Positions 9,823-21,000 of a DNA stretch of 64,000 bases are shown here, in pieces. The stretch is from Acanthamoeba lenticulata (Eukaryota; Discosea; Longamoebia; Acanthamoebidae): contig NAVB01000457.1 of assembly GCA_002179805.1 (NCBI GenBank), positions 21,402 to 85,401 on the forward strand. Reading direction: 5' to 3'. Numbering within the stretch: the first letter of the stretch is position 1; every line of letters starts with the position of its first letter. A program made the translations under genes and the position numbers. The notes under the pieces were generated by a model that saw nothing but the letters and a program-made list of their open reading frames with translations, made no database searches and was not told where the DNA came from.

Positions 9823-11447
9823 TTACACAAGAGGGCAATAGGGGAGGAGCTTGATGTAGTTGTCGTAGATGAGCATGCAATTGCTCCAGTGGACCAGCGT
9901 CCCGCACACCACCAAAAGATGCCACCACTGGTGGCTGTTAAACTGTTGTTGTTTGGGTGAGTGGACAGGGAGCAGCACCCGCTACTCGCCCAGAGAAACG
10001 CACCCAGATGTCGAACTTGCCCGGGAATCGCGACTCGGGGAACTTGGAGATGTAGAACGCCACCCCTGTCCCCCCCCAACCACCCCCAAACAAACAAACA
10101 AACACAAACAAACACAAACAAACACAACAAACAAACAAAAAGCGTGTTTAAAAGCTATGTCCGAGCCTCGTCCACCAGATCAGGCCAAGCGGCGTACCCA
10201 CGACGTAGAGGCCGTACATGATGTAGAGCCGGTGGTACACCTCGTCGAACGAGTCGAACGAGGCGTCTGTAGAGAGCAGCAAAGCGATCAAACATGAGTT
10301 TAAACAACAACGCAAGGCTGGAGGAGGAAGAGGAATGCACGAACCGTAGCGAATGGTTTGGAGAAGGAAGTACGAGTGCACGGCCGGCACGACGCCCGCC
10401 ACGGCCACCATGGCGTAGAGGCATACGCGGACCACCAGATACCTGAGGTAGTCGAAGCCGCCCAGTAAGTCCACATCGTCATCATCATCGTCACCCACAC
10501 GAACAGCAACAGCAGCCGCCGGGGCACCTCTGCGAGTGGAAGAAGCGGAACCACGGGGCGACGAGCGTGACGGTGCCCAGCAGCGAGATGCTCGTGATGT
10601 AAAGGCGCTGCCAGAAGGGGAAGCAGTAGAAGCCGTAGAACACCGGCGGGAAGTAGCTCCCCAGCACCAGCGCCGCAATTCCTGTGAGGATGATGAGGAT
10701 GATGAAGACGACGAGGTTGAAGAAGACGACGAAGAGGACAGGACGCGAGGCTGAGGAAGAAAGATGAAAAGGGAGAGGAGGGAAGGCGGACCAGTGAAGT
10801 CGAGGATGCCCAGCCAGTAGACGGCGGCGATAGACTGTGGGAAGAAGAGGTGGTAGATGGTGGAGCCCGCAAAGCAGCTGATGGCGGTGAGGAAGAAGGT
10901 GGCCCAGATCGCCTGCTCCCCGTCACCATTTCCAATCGTGTGGTGAGAAGGCTTAAAAGCGCGATGACTTGACCTTTGGACTTCATCTTCTTTGCTCTAC
11001 GCACCTGGTGAAAGAGGGGCATGTCAGAGAGGACGTCGAAGAGGGTGTGGTACATGGCCCACACGAACACGAGCACCGCAGCAAAGTGGCTCCACACGTT
11101 GCCTGTCACGTGAACAGCGTGAGCGCGTCAGCAAGCAGACGGGGGTCCTTGATCAACCGGGCTCTGTGGCATATACCGGTTTCGTTGTGGATGGTGAAGA
11201 AGCTAACGAGGCACTGCATGAAGGTGTAGTTCTCCCGATAGCCGGTCCAGATGTAGGGGTTCCACTTGAGGTGCTCATCCACTTCGGTAATCTTGTAGGT
11301 AGGTGGCGCCTCGAGCTGGCCCGCCGAGGAGCCACCAGCACCTACAAGCTTCTTCTTCACATCACTGGACGCCGAAGGGTGGCTTGTAAACCTCGATGGC
11401 CCGGTATACGTCACCAGCAATGCACGCTTGGCGCAGAAGAAGCACAT
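9823..11447 (-). CDS. PAQR (adiponectin receptor/hemolysin III) family membrane protein
   Basis: The family signature is complete. The N-terminal cytosolic part ends in VDEHLKWNPYIWTGYREN, followed by the NETGNVWSHF motif, about seven hydrophobic segments, the His motif GSTIYHLFF in TM2, PESRFPGKFDIWV, and the final NSHQWWHLLVVCGTLVHW with H-x3-H. The three histidines are those that bind zinc in AdipoR-type proteins, where the site supports ceramidase-like hydrolysis. The protein ends in YIKLLPYCPLV with TAA at 9823-9825. About eight exons are needed; the last intron carries a (CAAA)n repeat. The start ATG at 11447 gives MCFFCAKRALLVTYTGP. Closest by motif are AdipoR/PAQR class I and fungal Izh proteins. 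The ligand or substrate cannot be told from sequence. Confidence 0.88.
10087..10140. repeat. (CAAA)n microsatellite within a PAQR intron
   Basis: An interrupted run of CAAA/CACAAA units sits in the last-but-one intron of the PAQR gene on the strand opposite to it, giving a T-rich tract near the splice acceptor in the gene's own orientation. Confidence 0.85.
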
Positions 11448-11911
11448 GATGGCAATCGAACGCGCTACTTGCCGAAATTAAATGTAGAAATGAAAATCGT
11501 TTAAAAACTCGTAACCGGCAGAACAAAACGCAAACGATTAAGAACCACGATCGTGACCGCAAGCCGAAGACGTTGCAAGGGTTGCACGAGCAAGATTGAT
11601 CGAGTTGTTCAAGCACGAGCTTTTCCGCTTCCGGCACGATAACTCCGTACTACTTTTTCTGCCGACAACCAGAAGGAAAAGCAGTGCGCAAGCTTTGCAG
11701 TCTCAGAGACCTCCGCACGGCCTCGTTCATCCTTGTGCGAGAGATCGCTGACGACGGCAAGCTCTCCGCGTCTGGCTCGCACAACGACTTACATTGGCAA
11801 TAGCACCTTTGCGCATTCAGGTAAGCAAATGAAAAGGCAGGCGCGACGATTGCAGGCCGCGGAAGCGCGACTCACCCATTTTGTTGCAATCGTACGTGCA
11901 CAAGCAGCACA
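11448..11911. promoter_or_regulatory. Divergent promoter region between PAQR and uridine kinase
   Basis: These 464 bases separate two ATGs on opposite strands and must hold both transcription starts. I see no TATA box and no conserved coding exon. Short 5' untranslated exons could be present, since an AG lies just before the uridine kinase ATG. Confidence 0.4.
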
Positions 11912-13238
11912 ATGACCTCCTTGCCAAACTTTTCGATGATGGGAGCGCGATTCGGCTCTTGGGACGGCGGCTCGTCCCTCATGGGCGGATTCAAACGCGA
12001 GCCCCCTTTTATCATCGGCGTCGCTGGCGGTACTGCCTCGGGCAAGACCACTGTGTACGCACTACCCTTTGTCTTGCATGCGACTTGCTCTCCTTGTGCT
12101 TCCCATCATCTCCGTGTTGCCAATCCAATCTGTGTTTTTATGATTTTTCTCGTACAGCTGCGAGATGATCATCAGCGCGTTGAAGGGGCAGCGAGTGGCC
12201 ATTATCTCTCAGGTTCATGCCTGCCCTTGCGTCTTTGGTCATGACCAAACACAACAGAGCACGGCTGACTGGTGAGCGCGCGGGAATGCAGGACTCGTTC
12301 TACCGGCCGCTGACCGCCGCCGAGAGGGAGAACGTCACCGAGTTCAATTTTGACCATCCTTGTACGACGAAACACATTGTCTCCGCTGCACCTTCACGCG
12401 GCGAGCAAGAACAGCTGACCGCGTGTGTGTGTGCTGGGCGCCACGACACACACGCACGCAAACACAGCGGCGATCGACTTTGACCTACTTGTCCACACGC
12501 TCAACCAGCTGCGAGACACGTCAAAGTCGGGGCCCGTGGAGGTGCCCGTCTACGACTTCGTCACACACTCGAGGGTCAAGGAGACGACGTCCGTGTATGG
12601 CGCTGACGTCATCCTCATTGAGGGCATCCTCATTTTCCACCACGTACATGCGCCTGTTGTGTGCCTGCAGTCCATCTCGCGTTCGGAAGAGCTCCTACTC
12701 ACGCATCTCGCTTCTTTCTGACCCAGACCCAAACCAGAAACATGTTTGACATGAAGATCTTTGTCGATGCCGACGCCGACACACGACTCGCGCGCCGAGG
12801 TGCGCCTCCGCAGGCGTTGTCAATCCTTTTTTTTTTTCTTTCCCCAAGGCAAACGAGTCCTGACCTGTGTGCTCGGGCGCGTGATGTGATGGCAAAAAAG
12901 TCATTCGAGACATCAACCAGCGAGGACGCGACGTCATGGGCGTGCTGCGGCAGTACGAGAAGTTCGTGAAGCCCTCCTTCGAGGAGTATGTCTCGCCGGT
13001 ACATCACCCCTCGTTCCCCCCTGCACACAACGATGACTTCTTCTTCTCCTTCTCCTGAGATTGACTTTGTGGTCGTCCTGTCCTTGTGTGCGCGCAGTCG
13101 AAGAAGTACGCCGACGTGATCATCCCGCGAGGAGCGGACAACCTGGTGGCCATCGACCTGCTCGTGCAGCACATCCGAGCCAAACTGGACGAGCGGAACC
13201 CCATGAACGCTGCTCTCAAGGGCACCCGCAAGAAGTGA
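11912..13238 (+). CDS. Uridine (uridine-cytidine) kinase
   Basis: This enzyme phosphorylates uridine and cytidine to UMP and CMP in pyrimidine salvage, in the cytosol. Landmarks in order are the P-loop [143 protein letters not shown] and [11 protein letters not shown]. These are all segments of the UCK family. About eight short exons are joined; the protein is roughly 250 residues, usual for the family. The C-terminal uracil phosphoribosyltransferase-like domain of the UCK-like-1 type is absent. It ends KGTRKK with TGA at 13236-13238. Confidence 0.92.
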
Positions 13239-13498
13239 AGCGATGATGCACGAGTGGGCCGTGCGGCCTCCTCCATGAAGAAGAAGAAACGCACCGTGTG
13301 GTGTGTGTTTGTATCTGTGGGCGAGGCGCCAGAAGAGAAAAAAGGAAAAAAAGGCCATTAAAGCTGGAAACTCCGCCCGAAAATAAAAATCCGCCTTTTT
13401 TGCAGGATTGAGGACGCGTGACGATGAACTGAAGCTCCGCAATATCCCCACACCCGCAAGAGAGAACCGCTCACCGTTCTTGTCGTACCTTGCAACTA

Positions 13499-16400
13499 AT
13501 GGAAGAGGGCGCAAAGGGAGAAGGGGGAGGTGCGCAAGAGACGATGTCCCCTCGGCGGCGGGCTGAATGCGCGCCTGGATCGCCCCCTCCTCTTGTGCGG
13601 GGCGTCAAGTTCGCGAGCGACACCACAACACGAGGGCCGGAGGGCGAAGGGCGGCCCGGCGCTCTGGGAGGCGAAGATGTCGTACCAGAGAATCTTGATT
13701 TCAACCTCGCTGAGGACGACGTCATCCTCGCGCTCGTTCAGGAAGGGTTGAACAACAACACCGCCAGCGACGCTGAGAAGGGCGACGAGTTTGAGAGGAG
13801 GGACTCGGCCTGGGTGATCGCGCAGCAGGCCAGCCAGGCCGTGGGCGAGTGGCTTCAACGGAAGGACCGCGAGGTGGCTCGTCCAGCCTCGCCGCCTCCC
13901 GGCCTGTCCGACCCACTGGGCCAAACGGTGGCCCTCTTGGCTCAGGGCGGCAGCGTCGACCGAGACAACCTCGACGCACGCGTCAAGGTCCGTACAACGA
14001 CAGGAAGGACCAAGACTTGTATTAGCGTTATTGTTGTTAGGGGCGGACTTAAAACCTCACGTGGCGTGGCGATCGCGTGGTGGTGCACATCGCGCGCAGT
14101 CGGTAGGCTTCTTCTCGTACTCGCGCTACGACACGCCCTCGAAAGAGGGATGGCTCACCAAGCAGGGTGGGCGCGTCAAGAACTGGAAGAGGTGCGCCCT
14201 CCTTCCCCAACGCAATTATTTTTAAAATATATTTATAAATTACTAACAATACAATAAATACTGACCTACGGATCCGTCAGGCGGTGGTTCATCTTGTCCG
14301 AGGATCGGCTCTATTACTACAAGAAGCCTGGCGTACGTTTTATTTGTTTTTTTTTTTAATTTGTTCATTATTTTTATTCAATCATTTATTGGCTCTTTTG
14401 CTTTTGCTTTTGGGCGGCGGTGCAGGACCTGACACCGTTGGGGTTCATCCCGCTGTCGCGCTGCTGCATCCGCATCTCCGAGATGAGGCGCCGTGGCCGC
14501 CGCCTCCGGTACGCGCCGCCTTGGCTGCATCGTCCCGTCGTCCGCTGGCAGCTGACAACCGCGAGGTGCCACCTTTGCTGGGCAGGTACTGCTTCGAGCT
14601 GTACGACCCGCTCGGCGTGTTCTGCCGACGTCATCCGGCCTTTTACATCTTCGCTGACAACGAGGAGGAGCTCGACGAGTGGATCCGCGCCCTCAACCTC
14701 AAGGTGCGGCAAAAGCGTTTGCACTTTGTGCGCGCACAATCGCGATTGGCTAATCATTGATGATGGTGGTGACATCGATCGTGTAGGTGGCCGATGCGCC
14801 GACCAAGACCCAGCGGCTGGAGGAGCCCGTGATCGACATTCACCCGATCGAGCGCCAGGGCTGGCTCACCAAGCGCGGCGGCATTGTCAAGGTCCTTCTT
14901 TTCCTCTTTCCCCCAATCCCTTGCTTGTTGGGCTTCTGTGCGATGATGACGACGATGATGTCCGGCCACAGAACTGGAAGAGGCGGTGGTTCGTCCTGCG
15001 CGGGAACATGCTCTACTACTACAAGAACACCAAGATCAAGACCCCGCTGGGCTTCATCCCCGTCGTGCGTGCCATCTCCTCCCTCACCATCCTTACTATA
15101 TAGAGCCATTGCCCGAGCCTGACGTTTGGGGACGCGAACGAATGGCAGGACCGCTGCTCGGTCGAGCTGCTGAGCACGGACGAGGACTACAAGAAGCACG
15201 GCATCCGTACGCGCTTGCCCCTCCTCCCCTTCCCTACATGAGTCGGCGTCCCAGCTCGGTGTTCACCAGCCGCACACACACACACACACACAACGACAGG
15301 CTTGCCCAAGCGGAAGCGCCACTTTGTGTTCCAGATCACGGACCCCTGCTCCGCTTTCAACCGGTGGCACCCGAGGTGGGTCGTCCTCGCCGTCGATCAA
15401 TTCACTCCAATTTTGACGGTTGGTTTGGGGGGGAGGACAGCTACTACCTGATGGCCGACACGGAGGAGGAGATGGACGAGTGGATCGCCGCCATCTGCAC
15501 CACCCGCCTCCTCGACTCGCACGCCAACCTGGTCACCGGTTCAGTCCCCATCTCCTCTCCTTCTTCCTTCCAAGGTCGTGCCCTCGTGCTGGTCCGCTTC
15601 TGACTTGGTTTGTGTTCTGTGTGCAGCCGACAGCTCGCCCAGCGACTCGTTCCGCCGGGCCACGAACCAAGGTCGAGCAATTGGCCGCCCAATCGCGGCA
15701 AAGCGCTCATGTGCTGACGTGTGCCGACGTGTGCTGGTGCGGTTGTTGTGGGCGGACAGACGAGGTGCTGGTGCAGCTGAGCCAGGACATCGACCCGTTC
15801 GTGCTCGCGCAGCAGTACGGGATGGAGAACCGCGGGCCCGTGCTCACGCTCGAGAACACGTACCGCTTCAAGAAGACCGCCTCGGCGCCGCGCAACGTCG
15901 TGTCCGCGCTGGGTAAGCAAAAGGGCGTCACACTCAACCGCCGCCGGCGGTTCTCGCTGGGCTCGGCCACGTCGTCCACGTCGTCCTCCCCGTCGTCGGC
16001 CACGGGGTCGTTGGCCAGCAGCTCGGCCTCGCTGACGATGTCGTCGTCCTTCCGGCTGAGCCTGCCGGAGCCGCTCCTCGCCACCGAGGCCACGGGCGAC
16101 CTGCAGGCGCACCACCGCCACCCGCGCGGGGCCGACATCTTCCCCGACGACGGCAGCATCGAGGCGGCCGACCTCCTTCCCGGCGATGACGATGCCGACG
16201 AGTGGGAGGAGAAGAGCTTCGGCCTCGTGTGGCGCCACTCGGTAGTGGCCCCGCACAAGCCCGGCGGCGGCAGCGGCGCTCGTCGGAACCGGGCCGTCGC
16301 GGACCGCGAGAGCTCGCTGGTCGCCGTCGAGGGCGACGACGATGACGAGGAAGAGGAGGAGCGTGTTGTCGCCGCGGCCGCGGACGAGGGCGACGACAAG

Positions 16401-17978
16401 ACGGTCGAGGGCCAAGGCGAGGCCGAGGCCGAGCTGCGGCGGCGAGCCCAGCGGACGCTCGAGCTCCAGCGGCAACGCGAGCAGCAGCAGGCCGAGCTGG
16501 CGCGGGACCAGGCGCGCCGGATGGCCGCGGTGGTGTCGATGCTCCACTTCCTGTACAAGGCCATCAAGAAGCGCACCAACCACCACCAGCCCCAGTCGCT
16601 GCTGCCCAAAGCGTCGGCGGCGGCGGCGCGGCCCTTGAACGAGGACGTCGAGCCCGAGCGTCAGGCCAAGGAGTCCGTGCTGGAGAATCTGTTCAACACG
16701 ACCTACGACGACCTCAAGTACCTCGAGATCCTCAAGGAACTCCTCCAGGCCGCGGGCCAGTCCGTGCGGGAGGACACGATCGAGGAGATCATGAAAGGCC
16801 GACTGCCCCCGGGCGCCGAGGAGTCTGGCCTGCCGCTGTCCCTCTTCTCCTCCCTCCGCACCGCGCACCAGGGCACGTCCTTCACCCTTCAACCGTCCTC
16901 GTCTTCGTCCTCGTTCTCGTCCTCGTTCTCATCCGCTCATGGTTGTGCGCAGTGCGAGTGGTGTCGAGCCTCCTGTTGGACTACCTGGCGTCGCTGACGT
17001 CGCCGATCCTGCCGCACTACCACGAGATCATCGCCCTCCGCGGTTCGTCCCTCTTCCTCCTTCCGGGAAGAAGCCAAATGTGGCTGACGATAGCACGTTC
17101 ACATGCTGCTCTTTGCGTGTGTGCGGGCTACACAGAGTTCCGGGGCACGCAGCGGATGCTGCGGCTGCGGGCCATCGTCGCGCGGCTCGACCGGCCGCGC
17201 CACCGAGTGCTCCGCCGGCTGCTGGGCCTCATCAAGCGCATCGGCGAATACGGCGCGCTCTACCCGTACGAGCCATCATCGTCTTCTTCGTCTTCGTCGT
17301 CATCGTCGCCCGAGAGCTCACCTTGCGCTCGTGTGATGGTGGGCCGCATGTGCAGGAACGCGCGCACGTTGACGGTGGGACAGTTGGCCATCGTGCTGGC
17401 GCCGTACATCATCCGGCCGCTGGCTCCCGAAGTGTCGGACCAGACGTCGTCGTCATCGTCATCGTCTTTGGGCAACACGATTGTGTCGCAGCAGCATCAC
17501 CCCAACAACGCGCTCATCGAGCCGTCCAAGTGCATCGACTCGCCCAAGCCCATCGGCTTCCCGCTCACCCCGCGACGACGCGAAATCGTGCGCTCGGACT
17601 GGTTCGTGAATTTCGTTCTTTTTGGTGGTCCTCACGCACGTCTTGCTCGAGCCTAACGTCGTGGCCAACGCGCGCAGGACGCACATCACGGAGCTGATCA
17701 CCGAGATGGTGACCGGCTTTGACGCGCTCTTTCAAGGCAAACGCGCCAGCAAGGCGGCCGGCACCAACCGGCACGCCATCAGCGAGAAGACGTGGAACGT
17801 GTCCTCCCCCACTTCCTCGACGGCCGCACTGGCGTCGTCAACCTCGCAGACGTCGAGTGCTGCGCCTGCGCCAGATAATCCGCCGCCCCCGCCGGCCCCG
17901 CCATCCTCGTGGCTGGCCGCCGGCGCGAGCCGGAGAGACGCTTCGCCACGGCGAACGGCCACCAGCGAGCAAGCCTGA
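13499..17978 (+). CDS. Tandem PH-domain, RhoGAP-like protein
   Basis: After an acidic N-terminal part, PH domain 1 begins SKEGWLTKQGGRVKNWKR, RWFILSEDRLYYYKKPG, and ends with FYIFADNEEELDEWIRAL. PH domain 2 follows at once: RQGWLTKRGGIVK, NWKRRWFVLRGNMLYYYK, then SYYLMADTEEEMDEWIAAI. PH domains usually bind phosphoinositides. A long Ser/acidic linker leads to a RhoGAP-like block with SSLLLDYLASLTSPILPHY, RVLRRLLGLIKRIGEY and ARTLTVGQLAIVLAPYIIRP, the typical helices E to G. I could not find the G-I-F-R arginine-finger loop that should precede them, so GAP activity is uncertain. The end is Pro/Ser-rich, with TGA at 17976-17978. About fifteen exons are needed; exon joins in the linker are the least certain. 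Confidence 0.75.
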
Positions 17979-18072
17979 ACTTTTTTATTATTTAGAAATA
18001 ATAACGTAAGTTTTTTTGTTATTCTTTTAGTTTCCAAAATTGTTGTGGATCAGAATCCGAAAGTGCTTCGCC

Positions 18073-21000
18073 TTAGCCTAAGAAGAGGGCGTCGCCAGAG
18101 AGGAAGCTGGCGCGGGAGGTCATGAACTTTTGGAGGAGCACGTTGAGGAAGGTGCTCATGTCGCGCCCGGCCCACCGCTCGAGGTCGACCTCGAGCTGGC
18201 TCAGGGTCTCCAGGTCGCGGAAGCGGGGCGAGCACAGCGACCACAGCGGCGACTCGCTGTAGATGGCGCGCGAGTCCACGGCCGGCCGCGACAAGCTCAG
18301 CCACAGCCCGCCCTTGGACGTCGCCGTCAAGTACCTCTGCGCGCACGTCGTGTTGCTCGAGTCAGCCAACACCCTCATCATCATCTTTGACCACGCATCG
18401 CACCTTCTCGCCTTCCGAGGTGAAGATGACGAGGCACGGGTTGTTCTTCTTGTCGACGGCTTCCTCAAAGTTCCACGCGTAGGGGCTCTCGCGCGTGGTG
18501 GCGTCCTCCATCTCGCCCACGGTCTCATTGCTCCGGGCCAGGTACAGCCCTGCGCGGTGGCGACGCGTTCAGGCCTCGATCGTGACGACGACGACAAAGA
18601 GGATGGCGAAGACGACGACGATGATGGCGAGGAGGATGACGACGGACGTACCGCGGTAGGAGCGGAGGGTGAGCTGCTGGTTGGGGAGGAAGTCGACGAA
18701 CCAGCTCGTGGGCGTGGACTGGGCCAGCGCGACCACGTTGAGCTTGCCGCTCGTGGGCCGCGCGCCCAGGTAGGCCCCAAGCGACGAGCGCAGGAAGACC
18801 CAGTTCTCCACCAACTCGACCTGCCACCGCTCGCTCGCCCGCGCCTGCAGCAGCAGCAGAGCAGACATCAAGACAACGACGTCAGGCACCAGCCCGGCGT
18901 CGAGCTCAGGGAGGTCGTCATGCTCACGTACGTTGTCCTTGTCGGCCTTGATGCTGTTCTTCTGGTCGCAGGAGAGGAACTTGCCGTTGGAGACGGAGCG
19001 GAGGGCGATGGTGTTCTTCTCGAGCGTGTGGTTCCACTCCCACTCGAGCTTGATCAGCTGCCCGCGGAGGCTCACGAGCCCCACCGACCCGCCCGCGATC
19101 CCCGAGCCCGAACCCGAGCCGGAGCTTGAGCCGGAGCCGCCCGCGTGGTCGCCGGGGACCAGAGCCAGGTACTTGCCCGAGACGTGCCGCAGGCGCACGA
19201 TGTCGCCCGCGGCGGACGACGAGCACAGGTCCACCGAGAACATGCAGTTGTAGCTGAACGTCGACTCTGCTCGACGCGCGTGCCCCGCCAAACATGCGAT
19301 CCTTGAGCCGAGTCCTCACGCGGACCAAGACAAGCGCAAAGGCAAAGGCAAGAACGAGGTTCGCACCGATGATGAGCTTGCCCTCCGCGGGCGAGTAGGC
19401 CAGGTACTTGGAGCCGGGCGTGCGCAGGGCGATTTGCTTGTGGGCGTATCGGCTCAGCGACTGGCCCTGTTGTGTGCACGCGTCAGAGAGGCCGCGGCAG
19501 CGAGAACAGAGGAGCGGCCGAGCGTACCAGCGGGAGATCGGAGGAAGAGAAGGAAAAGGCCGACGAGAACCGCTTGTTACTCTCGGAGAGGAACGCCACC
19601 CGCGGGTGGTTGGTGCTGTTGCTGCCGCTCAAGCCGCTGCCGCCGCCGCTGCTGCTGAGCTGGGAGGCCAAGGTGAACGGGCCACTCTCGTTCTTCATCG
19701 CCATGAAGACGATCACCTGCCGAATGGATTCGATCCAGTCCTGCATCTCCTTCTCGGTCTCGGCCGCGAACACGATTGTGCTCCGCACCGTGTGGTGAAC
19801 TCTGTGACGCGTCCAAGAACGAAAATGTCGACGTCAACAAAGAACGAAAACGAAGCGCGATGAGAAAGAATGAAGCAAAAGAGCGAATGAAGAGAAGAGG
19901 GAGGACTGACCGGAAAGTCCACTTGTGGCTGCCCGAGCTGGCTTCAATGCGATCGCACGAGCATCCGGGCAAGTCTAACGTGCCTTCTTCCTTTTCCTGC
20001 GCGCGTGCACGAGCACAACCAACACGAGGTTTGAGCGCCAGGCCGACACCGAGACCCGAGAGCCACCATCGAACCTTGTTCTTCTTCTTAAAATACTTGA
20101 TGACGGGCGGAAGCTGGAAGAGGAGGATCCACTTCTTCTTCCACTTCTTGCTCTTCTCCGAGAACTGCATGAGGTAGCCCGACTTGATGGCGTCCTTCGT
20201 CAGGTCGAGCATGGACGTTATCTCTGTTGTTCCAACACGAGACGTGAGCAGGGCCAAGCGTTAGGCCGAGAACGAAGACGAAAACGAAAACGAAAACGAA
20301 GACAAAGATGACGGCGAGGACGCAAGAAAGGCGTACGCTTGCGTCGATCGGGGAGCGGTTTTGTGACTGCAGGGGAGAGCGCGCCGGTGACCACCGCCTC
20401 GCCGGCCGTGGGCACCGTGTGCATGTCGTTGCCCGAGAAGCTGCGCAGGCGCATGTTGCTCAGCTCGGCCAGCTGCCGGGCCTTGACCGACCCGGGGTTC
20501 GATACCGTGGCCGCGCGCGCACCGGCCCCCGCCGGCTCGGCAGCGGCCGCGGTAGCGCCAGCGGCCTTCTTGTCGGGGCTGACTTCGCGAATCGGCTTCT
20601 GGGCCATGGTCAAGGCGGCCAGCATGGCGCGGGACTTGGTGACCCGCCGCTCGAAGCTGCTGCCTTCGAGGTCCATCTCGCGGCGTTTGCGCACGCACTG
20701 GTACTTGACGAGCACCGAGGCCAACATTCCCACGTCCTCAACGTGGCGCACCTCGCTCAGGCCGTGAACGCCGAAGTCACCGTGCGCGGCCTCGGCCTTG
20801 GGGCTGCTACCACCGCCGTCCTCACCACCGTCGTCGTCATCGTCATCATCGTCGTCATTATTCATCCCGTCGACGTACGCCGCCTCGCGGGCCTCGGTCT
20901 TCCACGCCTGGATGAGCTCGCGCCGGTAGTCGCGGAACGACATAGCAAAGTAGAAGAGCGAGATGCTGCGCTCCCACAGGTCGATCTGGCGCTCGCCCTT

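Noticed and set aside
15444..16892. 482-codon minus-strand frame opposite the PH/RhoGAP gene
   Set aside because: Low-complexity Arg/Leu/Val shadow of the Ser/acidic linker exon on the plus strand, with no family similarity.
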